The position numbers and the translations under genes were made by a program. Below, in pieces: positions 29,317 through 41,033 of a DNA stretch of 64,000 nt. The stretch's first letter is position 1; every line of letters starts with the position of its first letter. The DNA lies in contig NC_009440.1 in the NCBI RefSeq assembly GCF_000016605.1, positions 1,834,001 through 1,898,000 of the forward strand, given 5' to 3'. The DNA is from Metallosphaera sedula DSM 5348. GTDB taxonomy: Archaea > Thermoproteota > Thermoprotei_A > Sulfolobales > Sulfolobaceae. Below the pieces are notes generated by a model, which worked only from the letters and a program-made list of their open reading frames with translations, was not told the DNA's origin and made no database searches.

Positions 29317-29895
29317 ATGGTCTCTGTAGAGGAATTAATGGGACAGGTTATAGATTCGGAGATGGAGGTCATTAGCAAGGAGTTAAGCAAGGCTCTCGAG
29401 GAGGCCCTTAACCTGGTGAAACAGAAGAGGGACAGCGTAGAAAGGACCTATACTGCAAAGATGCAAGAAATGGTAACAAAAGCCAAGGAGGAGATTGAGG
29501 GAGAGAGAGCTAGGCTCGACATAGAAGTTAAGAGGGCAGTACTTGGCGAGAAGAACTACTGGTTAAACAAGGTCTACGAGGGTACAATCAAGTCGTTGGG
29601 AACGGTTAAGAACTCACAAGGTTATAAGCAAGGCCTTGAATCGGTACTGAAGAGGGAGCTTAGGGATGGTTCCATTGTGTACTGCTCCGAGGATGAAGTT
29701 GATCAAGTCCAGAAAATGATCAAGGGATTAAAGGCGAAGGCAGAGGTGAGGTCTGATCCCAAGATAATGGGTGGAGTCAAGATACAGTACTCGGACGTTG
29801 GACTAGTGAGGGATTACTCCCTTAACCTTATACTAGATCAAGTTTTTGAGTCACTAAAACCCAAGATAGCTGAGATTCTATTCGGTGAGATGTAA
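29317..29895 (+). CDS. atpE: A-type ATP synthase subunit E (peripheral stalk)
   Basis: The 192-residue protein has a long charged N-terminal helix (about residues 1-100) and a mixed alpha/beta C-terminal head. The head contains KIMGGVKIQYSDVGLVRDYSLN, the family signature. It forms the peripheral stalk with a small coiled-coil partner. A purine-rich GGTGAT precedes the ATG. Its stop directly abuts the atpA start. Confidence 0.92.
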   Translation: MVSVEELMGQVIDSEMEVISKELSKALEEALNLVKQKRDSVERTYTAKMQEMVTKAKEEIEGERARLDIEVKRAVLGEKNYWLNKVYEGTIKSLGTVKNSQGYKQGLESVLKRELRDGSIVYCSEDEVDQVQKMIKGLKAKAEVRSDPKIMGGVKIQYSDVGLVRDYSLNLILDQVFESLKPKIAEILFGEM

Positions 29896-31671
29896 ATGGC
29901 GCAGGGTAAAGTTGCAAGGGTGAACGGGCCACTGGTTGTGGCCGAGGGTATGAAGGATGCGCAGATGTTTGAAGTAGTCGAAGTGGGCGAGCCTAGGCTA
30001 GTGGGCGAAATAACAAGGATTGAGGGTGACAGGGCTTACATACAGGTATATGAGGACACGAGCGGAATCAGACCTGGTGAGCCAGTTTTTGGGAGTGGGG
30101 CTCCCCTATCAGTGGAGTTAGGTCCAGGCCTTCTCGGTCAACTGTTTGATGGTCTACTTAGACCTCTAGGAGAGATCAAGGAAATTACTAAGTCACCTTT
30201 CATCAAGAGGGGGATAAAGTTACCAACACTAAATAGGGAGAAAGAATGGCACTTCGTCCCAAAGATGAAGAAGGGAGATAAGGTAGAGCCAGGTGATATT
30301 CTAGGAGTGGTACAGGAGACAGGACTTGTAGAGCACAGAATACTCGTTCCTCCTTACGTTCACGGAAAATTAAAGGAGGTTGTTGCAGAGGGCGATTACA
30401 AGGTTGAAGACAACGTCGCAATTGTGGACATGAACGGTGACGAAGTTCCAGTGAAAATGATGCAGAAGTGGCCAGTTAGGGTTCCAAGACCCTTCAAGGA
30501 AAAGCTAGATCCAAGCCAGCCGTTACTGACTGGGGTTAGAATACTTGATACTATATTCCCCATAGCAAAGGGAGGTACTGCGGCGATTCCAGGGCCCTTC
30601 GGGAGTGGAAAGACAGTAACTCTACAAAGCCTATCCAAGTGGAGTGAGGCTAAGATTGTCATTTTCGTTGGATGTGGAGAGAGAGGAAACGAAATGACTG
30701 ACGAGCTAAGAAGCTTCCCCAAACTGAAGGATCCGTGGACTGGAAGACCCCTTCTAGAGAGGACAGTGATGGTGGCAAACACCAGTAACATGCCCGTAGC
30801 AGCTAGGGAAGCAAGCATTTACGTAGGTGTTACCCTAGCTGAGTACTTCAGGGACCAGGGATACGACGTGCTTACCGTGGCTGACTCGACCTCCAGATGG
30901 GCTGAGGCGCTAAGGGACCTAGGAGGGAGAATGGAGGAGATGCCAGCCGAGGAAGGGTTCCCAAGCTACCTCTCCTCCAGAATCGCTGAGTACTATGAGA
31001 GGGCTGGAAGAGTTAGAACTCTAGGTAATCCAGAGAGGTACGGCTCAGTTACCTTAGCGTCTGCAGTTTCACCACCAGGCGGTGACTTTACTGAACCAGT
31101 TACTAGCACAACACTTAGATTCGTCAGGGTCTTCTGGCCATTGGACGTCTCCTTAGCTCAGGCCAGACATTACCCTGCAATAAACTGGCTCCAGGGGTTC
31201 TCATCCTACGTTGACCTGGTATCTGACTGGTGGATCAAGAACGTCGACCCAGATTGGAGAATTATGAGGGACTTCATGGTTAGGACACTTCTAAGAGAGG
31301 ATGAGTTGAAACAGATAGTGAGGCTAGTGGGTCCAGAGTCCCTTGCAGAAAAGGATAAGCTAACGTTGGAGGTTGCAAGGCTGATCAAGGAAGCCTTCCT
31401 GAAACAGAACGCATATGATGACATAGATGCCTTCTCGTCACCCCAGAAGCAGGCTAGAATCATGAAGTTGATCTACCACTATAATCAATATGCAACTAAC
31501 GCCGTGGAAAGGGGAATACCAGTGAAAAAGATTGTGGACAAGATAACTGTGGTTCCTGACATAATTAGATCAAAGGCTACTATCAAGAACAACGAGCTTC
31601 AGAAATACGACGAATTAGAGAACAAGTTAAAAGCTCAGTTCGATGAACTCTTGAAGGAGGCTGGTGCTTAA
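29896..31671 (+). CDS. atpA: A-type ATP synthase catalytic subunit A
   Basis: The 591-residue catalytic subunit has the P-loop GPFGSGKT at about residues 233-240, then the GERGNEM and [12 protein letters not shown] blocks. It also has the A-subunit-specific non-homologous insert (about residues 120-190). It hydrolyses or synthesises ATP in the A3B3 head. The stop overlaps the first atpB ATG by one base. Confidence 0.97.
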   Translation: MAQGKVARVNGPLVVAEGMKDAQMFEVVEVGEPRLVGEITRIEGDRAYIQVYEDTSGIRPGEPVFGSGAPLSVELGPGLLGQLFDGLLRPLGEIKEITKSPFIKRGIKLPTLNREKEWHFVPKMKKGDKVEPGDILGVVQETGLVEHRILVPPYVHGKLKEVVAEGDYKVEDNVAIVDMNGDEVPVKMMQKWPVRVPRPFKEKLDPSQPLLTGVRILDTIFPIAKGGTAAIPGPFGSGKTVTLQSLSKWSEAKIVIFVGCGERGNEMTDELRSFPKLKDPWTGRPLLERTVMVANTSNMPVAAREASIYVGVTLAEYFRDQGYDVLTVADSTSRWAEALRDLGGRMEEMPAEEGFPSYLSSRIAEYYERAGRVRTLGNPERYGSVTLASAVSPPGGDFTEPVTSTTLRFVRVFWPLDVSLAQARHYPAINWLQGFSSYVDLVSDWWIKNVDPDWRIMRDFMVRTLLREDELKQIVRLVGPESLAEKDKLTLEVARLIKEAFLKQNAYDDIDAFSSPQKQARIMKLIYHYNQYATNAVERGIPVKKIVDKITVVPDIIRSKATIKNNELQKYDELENKLKAQFDELLKEAGA

Positions 31672-31682
31672 TGGAGTCATCC

Positions 31683-33071
31683 ATGAATGTAAGGGAATAT
31701 TCGAACATTTCAATGATTAAGGGACCCCTTCTGATGGTTCAGGGAGTGGCAGACTCAGCTTATAACGAACTTGTAGAGGTCGAGATGCCCAATGGGGAGA
31801 GAAGGAGAGGGATAGTTGTAGATAGCCAGAAGGGAATTTCCATAGTACAGGTCTTTGAGGGAACCAGGGGAATATCGCCAGTAGGAACCACCGTGAGGTT
31901 CCTAGGTAGAGGATTAGAGGTTAAGATCTCTGAGGAAATGCTTGGCAGAATTTTCAATCCCCTGGGAGATCCCCTTGACAATGGTCCCATGGTGATAAAG
32001 GGGGAGAAGAGGGACATCAATGGCGAACCCTTGAACCCTGCTATCAGGGATTACCCAGAGGAGTTCATTCAGACTGGTATATCAGCAATAGATGGTCTAA
32101 ATTCCCTTCTCAGGGGTCAGAAGCTTCCCATCTTTAGCGGAAGCGGTTTACCCGCGAACATACTTGCTGCACAGATAGCTAAACAGGCCACAGTGAGAGG
32201 AGAGGAGAGCAACTTTGCCGTTGTATTCGGTGCCATCGGTGTAAGATATGACGAGGCACTGTTCTTCAGGAAGTTCTTTGAGGAAACCGGGGCAATCAAT
32301 AGGGTGGCCCTAATCATGAGTTTAGCTAACGAACCACCAGTGATGAAGACACTAACTCCCAAGACAGCACTTACCCTCGCGGAATATTTGGCCTTTGAGC
32401 AGGACATGCACGTGTTGGCAATCCTTATCGATATGACAAATTACTGTGAGGCCCTTAGGGAGATCAGCGCATCAAAGGAGGAAGTCCCCGGTAGAGGTGG
32501 TTACCCAGGTTACATGTACACTGACCTTGCCCAGACCTACGAGAGAGCAGGAAAAGTGATAGGAAAGAAGGGTTCCATTACTCAGATGCCCATTCTCACA
32601 ATGCCAAACGACGACATTACCCATCCAATTCCAGACCTTACAGGTTATATCACGGAGGGGCAAATTACCTTAGACAGAAGCCTATACAACAAGGGTATCT
32701 ATCCACCAATTAACGTCCTCATGAGTTTGTCAAGGCTTGCCAAGGACGGAATAGGTGAGGGTAAGACCAGGGATGATCACAAGGACTTATCTAACCAGTT
32801 GTTTGCGGCCTACGCAAAAGCAGTAGATACTAGGGGATTAGCTGCAATCATTGGAGAGGATAGCCTATCTGACACAGACAAGAAGTACCTAATGTTTGGG
32901 GATGCCTTTGAGAGGAAGTTCGTAAGTCAAGGAGTGAACGAGAACAGGGATATAGAGACGACCCTAGATATTGGGTGGGAGGTACTCTCCATTTTGCCAG
33001 AAAGGGAGCTCACGAATGTGAAGGTTGACTACATCAAGAAGTATCATCCAGCCTACCGTGGTAAGAAATGA
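31683..33071 (+). CDS. atpB: A-type ATP synthase regulatory subunit B
   Basis: The 462-residue subunit is started at ATG 31683 ([17 protein letters not shown]), matching homologues. The in-frame ATG at 31671 would add four residues and couple to the atpA stop. The degenerate nucleotide site SGSGLPAN replaces a P-loop, as expected for non-catalytic B subunits. [22 protein letters not shown] and [20 protein letters not shown] are family blocks. Its stop overlaps the atpD start. Confidence 0.97.
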
Positions 33072-33709
33072 GTTCTAGGAGGGTACTACCAACAAAGATA
33101 AACCTCATTAGCATGAGGAATCAGCTCAAACTCATCAGGGTAATCAAAAGACTCTTAGAGAACAAGAGGGAAGTTCTTCTAATATATCTCAGGACCTACG
33201 TAAATGAGTACGAAAAAATATACAATGAGGTTAACGAGGCCTTAAAGGAGGTCTACGACAGTTACATGAAGGCCGTGGTTGACGAGGGTATTGGGAACAT
33301 AGAGACCATAGCCAATTCTCAAAACAGTTCCCTCCAGCTAAAGAGCTCCACCAAGGTCATCTTCGGGGTCAAGATCCCTATCACTGAGCTAAGTGAAGCC
33401 AGTATCCCTCCAAAGCCCTTCAGTGAAGTTGAAACATCTCCCTATCTTTCTGAGGCCTATGACAGGATGAGGGAGACTATGGTTAAGGTAATCAAGCTTG
33501 TTGAGCTTGAGTCTACCATTAGGTCCCTCGTTGCAGAGCTTAGAAGAACACAACGTCTGATTAACGCCATAGATACCTCAATCCTTCCCTTCTACAATAA
33601 CTCCGTGAAGTACATTAGATCAATTCTGAACGACAGGAGCAGGGAAGAGTTCGTAAGGCTTAAAGTCACCAGAAGGATCTTACAGAGGAGGAGAGGAGAT
33701 GGACGCTAA
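33068..33709 (+). CDS. atpD: A-type ATP synthase subunit D (central stalk)
   Basis: The 213-residue protein begins with [18 protein letters not shown], the subunit D signature, and ends with [20 protein letters not shown] followed by basic residues. It is a long antiparallel coiled coil that rotates inside the A3B3 head. It overlaps atpB by 4 nt and the small downstream gene by 11 nt. Confidence 0.95.
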
Positions 33710-33860
33710 CCCCTTCATTTCAAATCTAAACAAGAGGCTCGACCAAAAAATGAAGGAGATTCAGGATCAACTTAACAAGGAGTATTCCTCGATTCTAGAA
33801 TCAAAACGCAAGGCCATGGAGGAAATAAGGAGAAAGGCTTTAAAGGAACTGCCAAAGTAA
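33699..33860 (+). CDS. Small coiled-coil ATP synthase subunit (Sulfolobus epsilon-type)
   Basis: The 53-codon gene starts at ATG 33699, inside the atpD 3' end, and stops at 33860. The product [20 protein letters not shown]... is nearly all helix with heptad-like spacing and many charges. It sits between atpD and the K subunit, where Sulfolobus operons carry the tiny membrane-associated ATPase epsilon chain. It could be the partner of subunit E in the peripheral stalk (the role of subunit H elsewhere), since no typical H gene is present. That role is inference. Confidence 0.75.
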
Positions 33861-33877
33861 ACAGTGGTGGATTTAAC

Positions 33878-34192
33878 ATGGAATATTCAAAGAGAATGAA
33901 ATATGTAATACTCCTTCTACCTCTACTTATGGGGTCAGCTGTGGCCTTTGCCCAGTCTCCCGCTGATACATCAACAGGTTTTTCAGGAATAAACATTGGT
34001 GCAGGTCTCGCTGTGGGACTAGCGGCAATTGGTGCAGGTATGGCTGTGGGTATGGCAGCTGCGGCTGGAATCGGTGTGCTAACAGAGAGAAGGGACATGT
34101 TCGGTACAGTGCTTATCTTCGTGGCCATAGGGGAAGGAATAGCGGTATACGGTATCCTGTTCGCTGTGTTAATGTTGTTCGGTAAGTTCTAA
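33878..34192 (+). CDS. atpK: A-type ATP synthase proteolipid subunit K (c ring)
   Basis: The 104-residue protein has a cleavable-looking signal peptide (about residues 1-25, ending AVAFAQ). Two membrane helices follow (about 38-66 and 75-102), Gly/Ala-rich in the first. The ion-binding carboxylate is Glu86 in [11 protein letters not shown] single hairpin of this kind predicts a proton-driven ring with one carboxylate per subunit. It is the last gene of the operon. Confidence 0.92.
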   Translation: MEYSKRMKYVILLLPLLMGSAVAFAQSPADTSTGFSGINIGAGLAVGLAAIGAGMAVGMAAAAGIGVLTERRDMFGTVLIFVAIGEGIAVYGILFAVLMLFGKF

Positions 34193-34198
34193 AACCCC

Positions 34199-34210
34199 AA
34201 ACTTTTTAGG
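34199..34210 (+). promoter_or_regulatory. TATA box of proS, within T-rich end of the atp operon
   Basis: AACTTTTTAGG lies about 28 nt before the proS ATG at 34233. The same T-rich stretch (34203-34222) probably also ends atp transcription. Confidence 0.4.
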
Positions 34211-34232
34211 TCAAGTTTTTTGGATTCCTCCC

Positions 34233-35675
34233 ATGAAGATATCAAGGGAGAAGTGGTCCTCTAATTTTAGCGAATGGTTTGATTGGGTTATCTCTCAGGC
34301 TGAAATATACGACTATGGAAGATACCCCGTTAAGGGATCTGGCGTATGGATGCCCTACGGCTTCAAGATAAGGCAGAACGTGACCACCCTCATTAGGAAA
34401 TTACTTGACGAAACAGGTCATGAGGAGGTGCTCTTTCCACTTCTTATTCCTGAGACGCTCCTCAAGAAGGAGGCAGAACACATTAAGGGCTTCGAGAAGG
34501 AAGTTTTCTGGGTCACTCACGGAGGGGAGGACGAACTCGAGGAAAGGTTTGCCCTCAGACCAACGTCAGAGGTTGCGATTACCCTGATGGAATCCCTCTG
34601 GATAAAGGGTTACTCGCAATTACCAAGAAAGTTCTACCAGATCGTTAGCGTGTTTAGGTATGAGACCAAGGCCACAAGACCCATGATCAGGGTTAGGGAG
34701 CTCTCCACGTTTAAGGAAGCCCATACTGTTCACGAGACCTTTGAGGATGCGGCCAGGCAAGTGGATGAGGCAGTAGAGATTTACAGTAAGTTCTTTGATA
34801 TTCTGGGAATTCCATACCTCATCTCTAGGAGACCGGAATGGGATAAGTTCGCTGGGGCAGAGTACACCATAGCTCTCGACACCATAATGCCCGATGGAAG
34901 AGCTCTACAGATAGGGACGGCGCATCATCTGGGCCAGCACTTCACCAAGGCAATGGACTACAAGGTCCAGAGGGCCGATGGTTCTCACGTTCATCCACAT
35001 CAGACAAGTTACGGGATATCTGACAGGGTAATAGCAACTGTGATCTCCATAAACGGTGATGATCACGGCCCCATACTACCACCTGTGGTAGCTCCCATTG
35101 AGGGTGTCATCATACCGATACCTGGAAAGAGTGAAGAGGACACCGAGAAAATCAACAAGTATGCCATGGAAGTGGAGTCCGTTCTCAAGAACAGCGGAAT
35201 CCGCGTGGCCCTTGACGCCTCTGAGGATAAGACTCCTGGAGAGAAGTATTATATCTGGGAGTTAAAGGGCGTTCCAATCAGAATAGAGATAGGACCTAGG
35301 GAGCTAAACTCTGGCACTGCCTTCCTTAAGAGGAGGGATACGCTAGAGGGCAAAAGCGTGAAGAGGGAGGAACTGGTAAAGGAATTCAGGAACCTTGAGG
35401 ATCAAATCTCCGCCGACCTTAGGAAGAGGGCATGGGAACAGTTCAAGGAGAGGGTTAAGAGGTTCCAGAGCTTGGATGAGGCTAAAAAGTTCCTGGAGAA
35501 CAGGGGAGGCATAGCTGAGGTTCCATGGTGCGGACAGGACTCATGCGGACTTAAGATCGAGGAACAGGTCCAGGCTAGGGTTTTGGGTACTCCCTTGAAA
35601 CCTGAACCTAGCGGTAACTGCGTCGTATGTGGAAAACCTTCAACCAACATCCTTCGAATAGCAAAAACTTATTAG
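34233..35675 (+). CDS. proS: Prolyl-tRNA synthetase (archaeal/eukaryotic type)
   Basis: The 480-residue class II synthetase charges tRNA-Pro. Motif 2 is visible around [14 protein letters not shown] with the [11 protein letters not shown] region. Motif 3 lies near [10 protein letters not shown], and the anticodon-binding domain starts around residue 285. The C-terminal zinc-type domain has cysteines in WCGQDSCG and CVVCGKPS, as in archaeal enzymes. It probably forms a transcript with rps26e, 34 nt downstream. Confidence 0.95.
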   Translation: MKISREKWSSNFSEWFDWVISQAEIYDYGRYPVKGSGVWMPYGFKIRQNVTTLIRKLLDETGHEEVLFPLLIPETLLKKEAEHIKGFEKEVFWVTHGGEDELEERFALRPTSEVAITLMESLWIKGYSQLPRKFYQIVSVFRYETKATRPMIRVRELSTFKEAHTVHETFEDAARQVDEAVEIYSKFFDILGIPYLISRRPEWDKFAGAEYTIALDTIMPDGRALQIGTAHHLGQHFTKAMDYKVQRADGSHVHPHQTSYGISDRVIATVISINGDDHGPILPPVVAPIEGVIIPIPGKSEEDTEKINKYAMEVESVLKNSGIRVALDASEDKTPGEKYYIWELKGVPIRIEIGPRELNSGTAFLKRRDTLEGKSVKREELVKEFRNLEDQISADLRKRAWEQFKERVKRFQSLDEAKKFLENRGGIAEVPWCGQDSCGLKIEEQVQARVLGTPLKPEPSGNCVVCGKPSTNILRIAKTY

Positions 35676-35709
35676 AGGTCATGGTGAAAGAAGGAGAGGT
35701 GCTAAAGTA

Positions 35710-35997
35710 TTGCCCAAGAAGAGGGAGAACAGAGGCAGAAGGAAAGGAGATAAAGGTCACGTAGGATACGTGATGTGCGATAACTGTGGCGCCAGGGTCC
35801 CAGAGGACAAGGCCGTATGCGTAACAAGGACTTACAGCCCCGTTGATGCTTCCTTAGCCAACGAACTGGAGAAGAAGGGTGCCATAATAACCAGATACCC
35901 TGTCACGAAGTGCTACTGTGTAAACTGCGCTGTTCACTTTGGTCTGATCAAGATAAGGGCTGAGAACGAGAGAAAGTCCAGGGCTAGGCTCTTCTAA
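35710..35997 (+). CDS. rps26e: Small-subunit ribosomal protein S26e
   Basis: The 95-residue basic protein starts [20 protein letters not shown]. It has a zinc site formed by CDNC and CYCVNC, matching eukaryotic-type S26. S26e is found in Crenarchaeota and eukaryotes but not in most Euryarchaeota, in keeping with the assignment to Sulfolobales. The start is TTG 35710. Confidence 0.93.
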   Translation: MPKKRENRGRRKGDKGHVGYVMCDNCGARVPEDKAVCVTRTYSPVDASLANELEKKGAIITRYPVTKCYCVNCAVHFGLIKIRAENERKSRARLF

Positions 35998-36013
35998 GAA
36001 GGATCAGAAATCT

Positions 36014-36025
36014 AAGTTTTTAACC
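36014..36025 (+). promoter_or_regulatory. TATA box of pdxS
   Basis: AAGTTTTTAACC is centred about 27 nt before 36047. This fits a leaderless message that begins at the ATG of pdxS and argues against the TTG at 36041. Confidence 0.5.
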
Positions 36026-36046
36026 TCACTTACCCTCTATTTGTTT

Positions 36047-37060
36047 ATGAGGCTATACGAGCTCTCATTTGATGAAGTGGAAAGGTTCTTCTATAAGTTA
36101 GCTGAACTGAGGGACACAGTGAAGGACTCTGGGTTAATGTCATACGTTCCCGAGCTCGTTTCCCTCACTGGTCAGGTTCAGGGAACCACAAGGGTTAAGC
36201 ATGCCTTCCCCATCTTCCAGAAGGGCGGCGTAGTAATGGATGTGACCAGCGTGGAACAGGCAGGGATAGCAGAGGAAGCTGGCGCGGTGTCAGTGATGGT
36301 TCTAGACAAGCTCCCCTACGATGTAAGGAAAGCTGGAGGAGTGGCTAGAATGGCAGACCCTAAAATCATCGAGGAAGTCATGAACTCGATTACGATCCCA
36401 GTCATGGCAAAGGTGAGAATCGGGCACTATTATGAAGCAAAGGTTCTGGAGGCCTTGGGTGTGGACATGATTGATGAGAGTGAGGTTCTTACCCCAGCAG
36501 ATGAGGAGCATCACATTAACAAGTGGGAGTTCAAGATTCCCTTCGTTAACGGAGCGAGAAATCTAGGGGAGGGACTCAGGAGGATCTCTGAGGGAGCCTC
36601 CATGATAAGAACAAAGGGTGAACCTGGTACGGGAAACGTGAGCGAAGCCGTGAAGCACATAAAGATAGTTAACCAGGAACTCAGGGCACTACTGAGCATG
36701 GCAGAGGAGGATAGGGTGAAGAAGTCCAGAGAGTTACAGGTTCCCTACGAACTTGTGGAACTTACCGTGAAATATGCCAGGTTACCTGTGGTGAACTTTG
36801 CAGCTGGTGGAATAGCTACCCCAGCAGACGCTGCTCTCATGATGTGGTTGGGCACAGATGGTATCTTTGTGGGCTCAGGAATTTTCAAGAGCGAGGATCC
36901 ACTGGAGAGAGCTAAGGCTATTGTCCTGGCAACTGCAGGCTGGGAGGACCCAGAAATAGTTCTGGAGGCACAGAAAATGATAAGTGAGCATAAGGCCATG
37001 ATGGGTATTGACATAAAGACCTTGAAACCTGAGGAGCTAATGCAGGTGAGAGGAGCATGA
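36047..37060 (+). CDS. pdxS: Pyridoxal 5'-phosphate synthase subunit PdxS
   Basis: The 337-residue (beta/alpha)8 barrel enzyme makes PLP from ribose-5-phosphate, glyceraldehyde-3-phosphate and ammonia. Conserved features are [11 protein letters not shown] (catalytic Asp), [10 protein letters not shown] (catalytic Lys) and [18 protein letters not shown] (phosphate site). The start at ATG 36047 gives MRLYELSF, and TATA spacing supports it. It overlaps pdxT by 4 nt. Confidence 0.96.
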   Translation: MRLYELSFDEVERFFYKLAELRDTVKDSGLMSYVPELVSLTGQVQGTTRVKHAFPIFQKGGVVMDVTSVEQAGIAEEAGAVSVMVLDKLPYDVRKAGGVARMADPKIIEEVMNSITIPVMAKVRIGHYYEAKVLEALGVDMIDESEVLTPADEEHHINKWEFKIPFVNGARNLGEGLRRISEGASMIRTKGEPGTGNVSEAVKHIKIVNQELRALLSMAEEDRVKKSRELQVPYELVELTVKYARLPVVNFAAGGIATPADAALMMWLGTDGIFVGSGIFKSEDPLERAKAIVLATAGWEDPEIVLEAQKMISEHKAMMGIDIKTLKPEELMQVRGA

Positions 37061-37653
37061 AGATAGGAGTTGTTGCGTATCAGGGAAGCTTTGAGGAACA
37101 TGCCCTCTCCGTGAAGAGGGTGTTCGACAAGATAGGAAAGGGAGAAGTTATTCCAGTGAAGAGAGCCAAGGACCTCGACGTGGATGGAATAATCATACCT
37201 GGGGGAGAGAGCACTACAATTGGTCAAGTAGCCCTTAGGCTAGGCCTTCTAGACCCTCTGAAGGAGAAGATCAGTCAAGGTATTCCTGTACTTGGAACCT
37301 GCGCTGGTGCCATAATGCTGTCCAAGGAGGTTACGGACGCCAAGGTGGGCAAAAAGAGTCAGCCTCTGATAGGAGTTATGGATGCCTCGGTGATCAGAAA
37401 CTATTACGGCAGGCAGAGGGAGAGTTTTGAGGCCACGGTAGACCTAGAGGAAATCGAGGGTGGAAAGGAGAGGTTCGTGTTCATAAGAGCCCCTGCGATC
37501 TCTAAGGTGTGGGGAAAGGCTAGAGCACTTGCCACTCTCAACGACGTAATAGTTATGGCGCAAGAGGATCAAATCCTTACCACTACTTTCCATCCAGAAC
37601 TATCAGGAACGACATCCATCCATGAGTACTTCCTCAGGATGGTGAAGAGATAG
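37057..37653 (+). CDS. pdxT: Pyridoxal 5'-phosphate synthase glutaminase subunit PdxT
   Basis: The 198-residue class I glutamine amidotransferase supplies ammonia to PdxS. The oxyanion region GGESTTIG, the nucleophile Cys in GTCAGAIML (about residue 88) and the His-Glu pair in TTFHPELSG near the C-terminus are all present. The ATGA overlap with pdxS couples translation of the two subunits. Confidence 0.96.
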   Translation: MKIGVVAYQGSFEEHALSVKRVFDKIGKGEVIPVKRAKDLDVDGIIIPGGESTTIGQVALRLGLLDPLKEKISQGIPVLGTCAGAIMLSKEVTDAKVGKKSQPLIGVMDASVIRNYYGRQRESFEATVDLEEIEGGKERFVFIRAPAISKVWGKARALATLNDVIVMAQEDQILTTTFHPELSGTTSIHEYFLRMVKR

Positions 37654-37700
37654 CGTTTTATTTTACTACTCAAAACTAGGATTAAACGGGGAATAATCTT

Positions 37701-39221
37701 TTGCCGAATGAGTTTTTGGTTGACAAGAGCTCTCTGCTCCAGGGCGTCACGAGGTACATAGAGAAGAACCTGATTAACGGAACGTTTCTAATTCATAGGG
37801 CCCTTCTTAGACAGTTGGAGCAAGAGTCCAAGCAGGGATTAGTCACCAGTGATATAGCCCTAGAGGAAATCGAGAAACTAAAGGAGTTATCCGAGAGGTA
37901 TCTCTTCGCTGTGGAGTTGGTGGGAAAGGAGAATGGGGATACGGAACAGGAGCTTAGAAACTATTGCTTAGAGAGGGGATGTAACCTACTAACAGCGGAC
38001 GAACTGACCAAGAAAATGGCAGACCTTCTGGGAATTGGAGTCACTTTCCTAGATCCCCTGCCTGAGCCCCTAACCATAGAGACCTTCTTTGACGAGTCTA
38101 CCATGAGTGTTCACCTTAAGGAGGACGCTGTACCTAAGGCTAAAAAGGGGAAACCTGGGGACTGGGAATTCAGGATTATCAGGGACACACCCGTTACAGG
38201 AGGAGAAATAAAGAAGATTGTGTCCGAAATACTCAACTCCATAAGATGGACCAAGGGCTCGTTCATAGAGATCGAGAGGAAGGGCTCAACAATAGTTCAA
38301 TTGAGCACTTACAGGATAGTTATAACGAGACCTCCCCTGTCCGACGGTTGGGAACTCACAGCTACAAGACCTGTAGCAAGGAAGAAGCTGGAGGACTACG
38401 CCCTGAACCCTGAACTGGTGAAAAGGCTGGAGGAGAGGGCAGAGGGAATACTCATCGCGGGTTCCCCTGGAATGGGTAAGACTACCTTCGCGCAGGCCCT
38501 TGCCGAGTATTACATGAAAATGGGCAAGATAGTTAAGACCATAGAGTCCCCTAGGGACATGCACCTTCCCTCGGACATAACCCAATACTCCAAGAATTAC
38601 GCCGAGATTGGTGAACTCCACGACATACTCCTACTGAGTAGGCCAGATTACACTGTCTACGACGAAATGAGAAATGACGAGGACTTCAGGCTTTACATTG
38701 ACCTTAGGCTAGCCGGAATAGGCATGATAGGAGTTGTCCACGCTACCACGGCAATAGATGCAATTCACAGGTTTTTGAACAGGGTTGACCTAGGAACTGT
38801 CCCAGGGATCCTGGACACCGTCCTCTTCATAAATAAGGGAACCGTAGAGAAGGTGTATAGCCTAGAGATGACAGTGAAGGTCCCAGAGGGTTTGAGAGAG
38901 GCTGACCTAGCTAGACCTGTGGTTCAAATAAAGGACTTCCTGAATGACAGGGTGGAGTATGAGATTTACGTGTTCGGCGAGCAAACCATGATAGTTCCAG
39001 TGGGTAGGCTTAACCTTAACACCTTGGAGAACAGAATAACAAGGGCAATATCAGGGGTCATTCCAGACGCGAAAGTCAAGAAGGAGAATGGAGAGTACGT
39101 GGTGGAGATTCCCAGGGAGGGCATCTCCAGCTTCAATAGAAAGATTAACACGAAGCTGAGAAAACTGGAGAAGAAGCACGGTATAAGGATCAGAGTAAAG
39201 CTACAGGATAAGGAGTCCTAA
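37701..39221 (+). CDS. PINA-type PIN-domain/ATPase (Holliday-junction migration)
   Basis: The 506-residue protein has an N-terminal PIN domain (about 1-140, starting NEFLVDKSSLL). An ATPase domain follows with Walker A GSPGMGKTTFAQ near residue 255 and DYTVYDEMRNDEDFRL as the acidic segment. A C-terminal KH-like domain is near 430-506. This is the architecture of the PilT N-terminus domain ATPase PINA, a hexameric enzyme reported in Saccharolobus islandicus to promote Holliday-junction migration and to interact with Hjc and Hjm. The convergent neighbour is hjc, with stops overlapping by 4 nt, which strengthens the link. The start is TTG. Confidence 0.85.
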   Translation: MPNEFLVDKSSLLQGVTRYIEKNLINGTFLIHRALLRQLEQESKQGLVTSDIALEEIEKLKELSERYLFAVELVGKENGDTEQELRNYCLERGCNLLTADELTKKMADLLGIGVTFLDPLPEPLTIETFFDESTMSVHLKEDAVPKAKKGKPGDWEFRIIRDTPVTGGEIKKIVSEILNSIRWTKGSFIEIERKGSTIVQLSTYRIVITRPPLSDGWELTATRPVARKKLEDYALNPELVKRLEERAEGILIAGSPGMGKTTFAQALAEYYMKMGKIVKTIESPRDMHLPSDITQYSKNYAEIGELHDILLLSRPDYTVYDEMRNDEDFRLYIDLRLAGIGMIGVVHATTAIDAIHRFLNRVDLGTVPGILDTVLFINKGTVEKVYSLEMTVKVPEGLREADLARPVVQIKDFLNDRVEYEIYVFGEQTMIVPVGRLNLNTLENRITRAISGVIPDAKVKKENGEYVVEIPREGISSFNRKINTKLRKLEKKHGIRIRVKLQDKES

Positions 39222-39652
39222 AGGAAAGTATCAAGTGTTTTACTGAACTTGGACTCCACATATCTGCTAAGCCCATCTATATCTATTCCCTTTTCTATAA
39301 CCTCCTGAGTTGCGACGTAGTTACCTCCGTCAGTCCTCTTGAGGTCCTGAAACCTGATAAACTTGAGCATCTTAGGATTTTTCACGGCAAGGAATAGTTC
39401 TCCACCACTTCTTCTTGAGAACTCCATAATCCCATCAGCTTGTTCCCTTGTAATGTATACATGTCCCTCCCTTTTCCTGCTCTTTACCTCAATCAGGAGT
39501 ATGACCCCCATCTTCAAGGCCACGATATCCGGGGCGGGATCCTTCCTCTTACTTCCACTTGCTGGTGATCTTATAACTGCGAAGCCCCTGTCCCTCAGAA
39601 GGGATAGAATATATCTCTCTACGTTAGAACCTCGAGCTTTCCTTTGGTTCAC
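39218..39652 (-). CDS. hjc: Holliday junction resolvase Hjc
   Basis: The 144-residue nuclease has the archaeal Hjc signature. A basic N-terminal KARGSNVERYILSLLRDRGFAV carries the catalytic Glu. This is followed by SGSKRKDPAPDIVAL and ILLIEVKSRK, giving the E...PD...ExK active site. It cuts four-way DNA junctions symmetrically. It converges with the PINA gene and lies downstream of a separate ilv operon on the same strand. Confidence 0.95.
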   Translation of the reverse strand: MNQRKARGSNVERYILSLLRDRGFAVIRSPASGSKRKDPAPDIVALKMGVILLIEVKSRKREGHVYITREQADGIMEFSRRSGGELFLAVKNPKMLKFIRFQDLKRTDGGNYVATQEVIEKGIDIDGLSRYVESKFSKTLDTFL

Positions 39653-39670
39653 AGATTATAAAAAGAAATC

Positions 39671-41010
<1,340 letters not shown>

Positions 41011-41033
<23 letters not shown>

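Noticed and set aside
29305..29320. GTGATGA at the atpF-atpE junction resembling a C box
   Set aside because: No D' or D box follows; the sequence is explained as the ribosome-binding region and stop codon between two genes.
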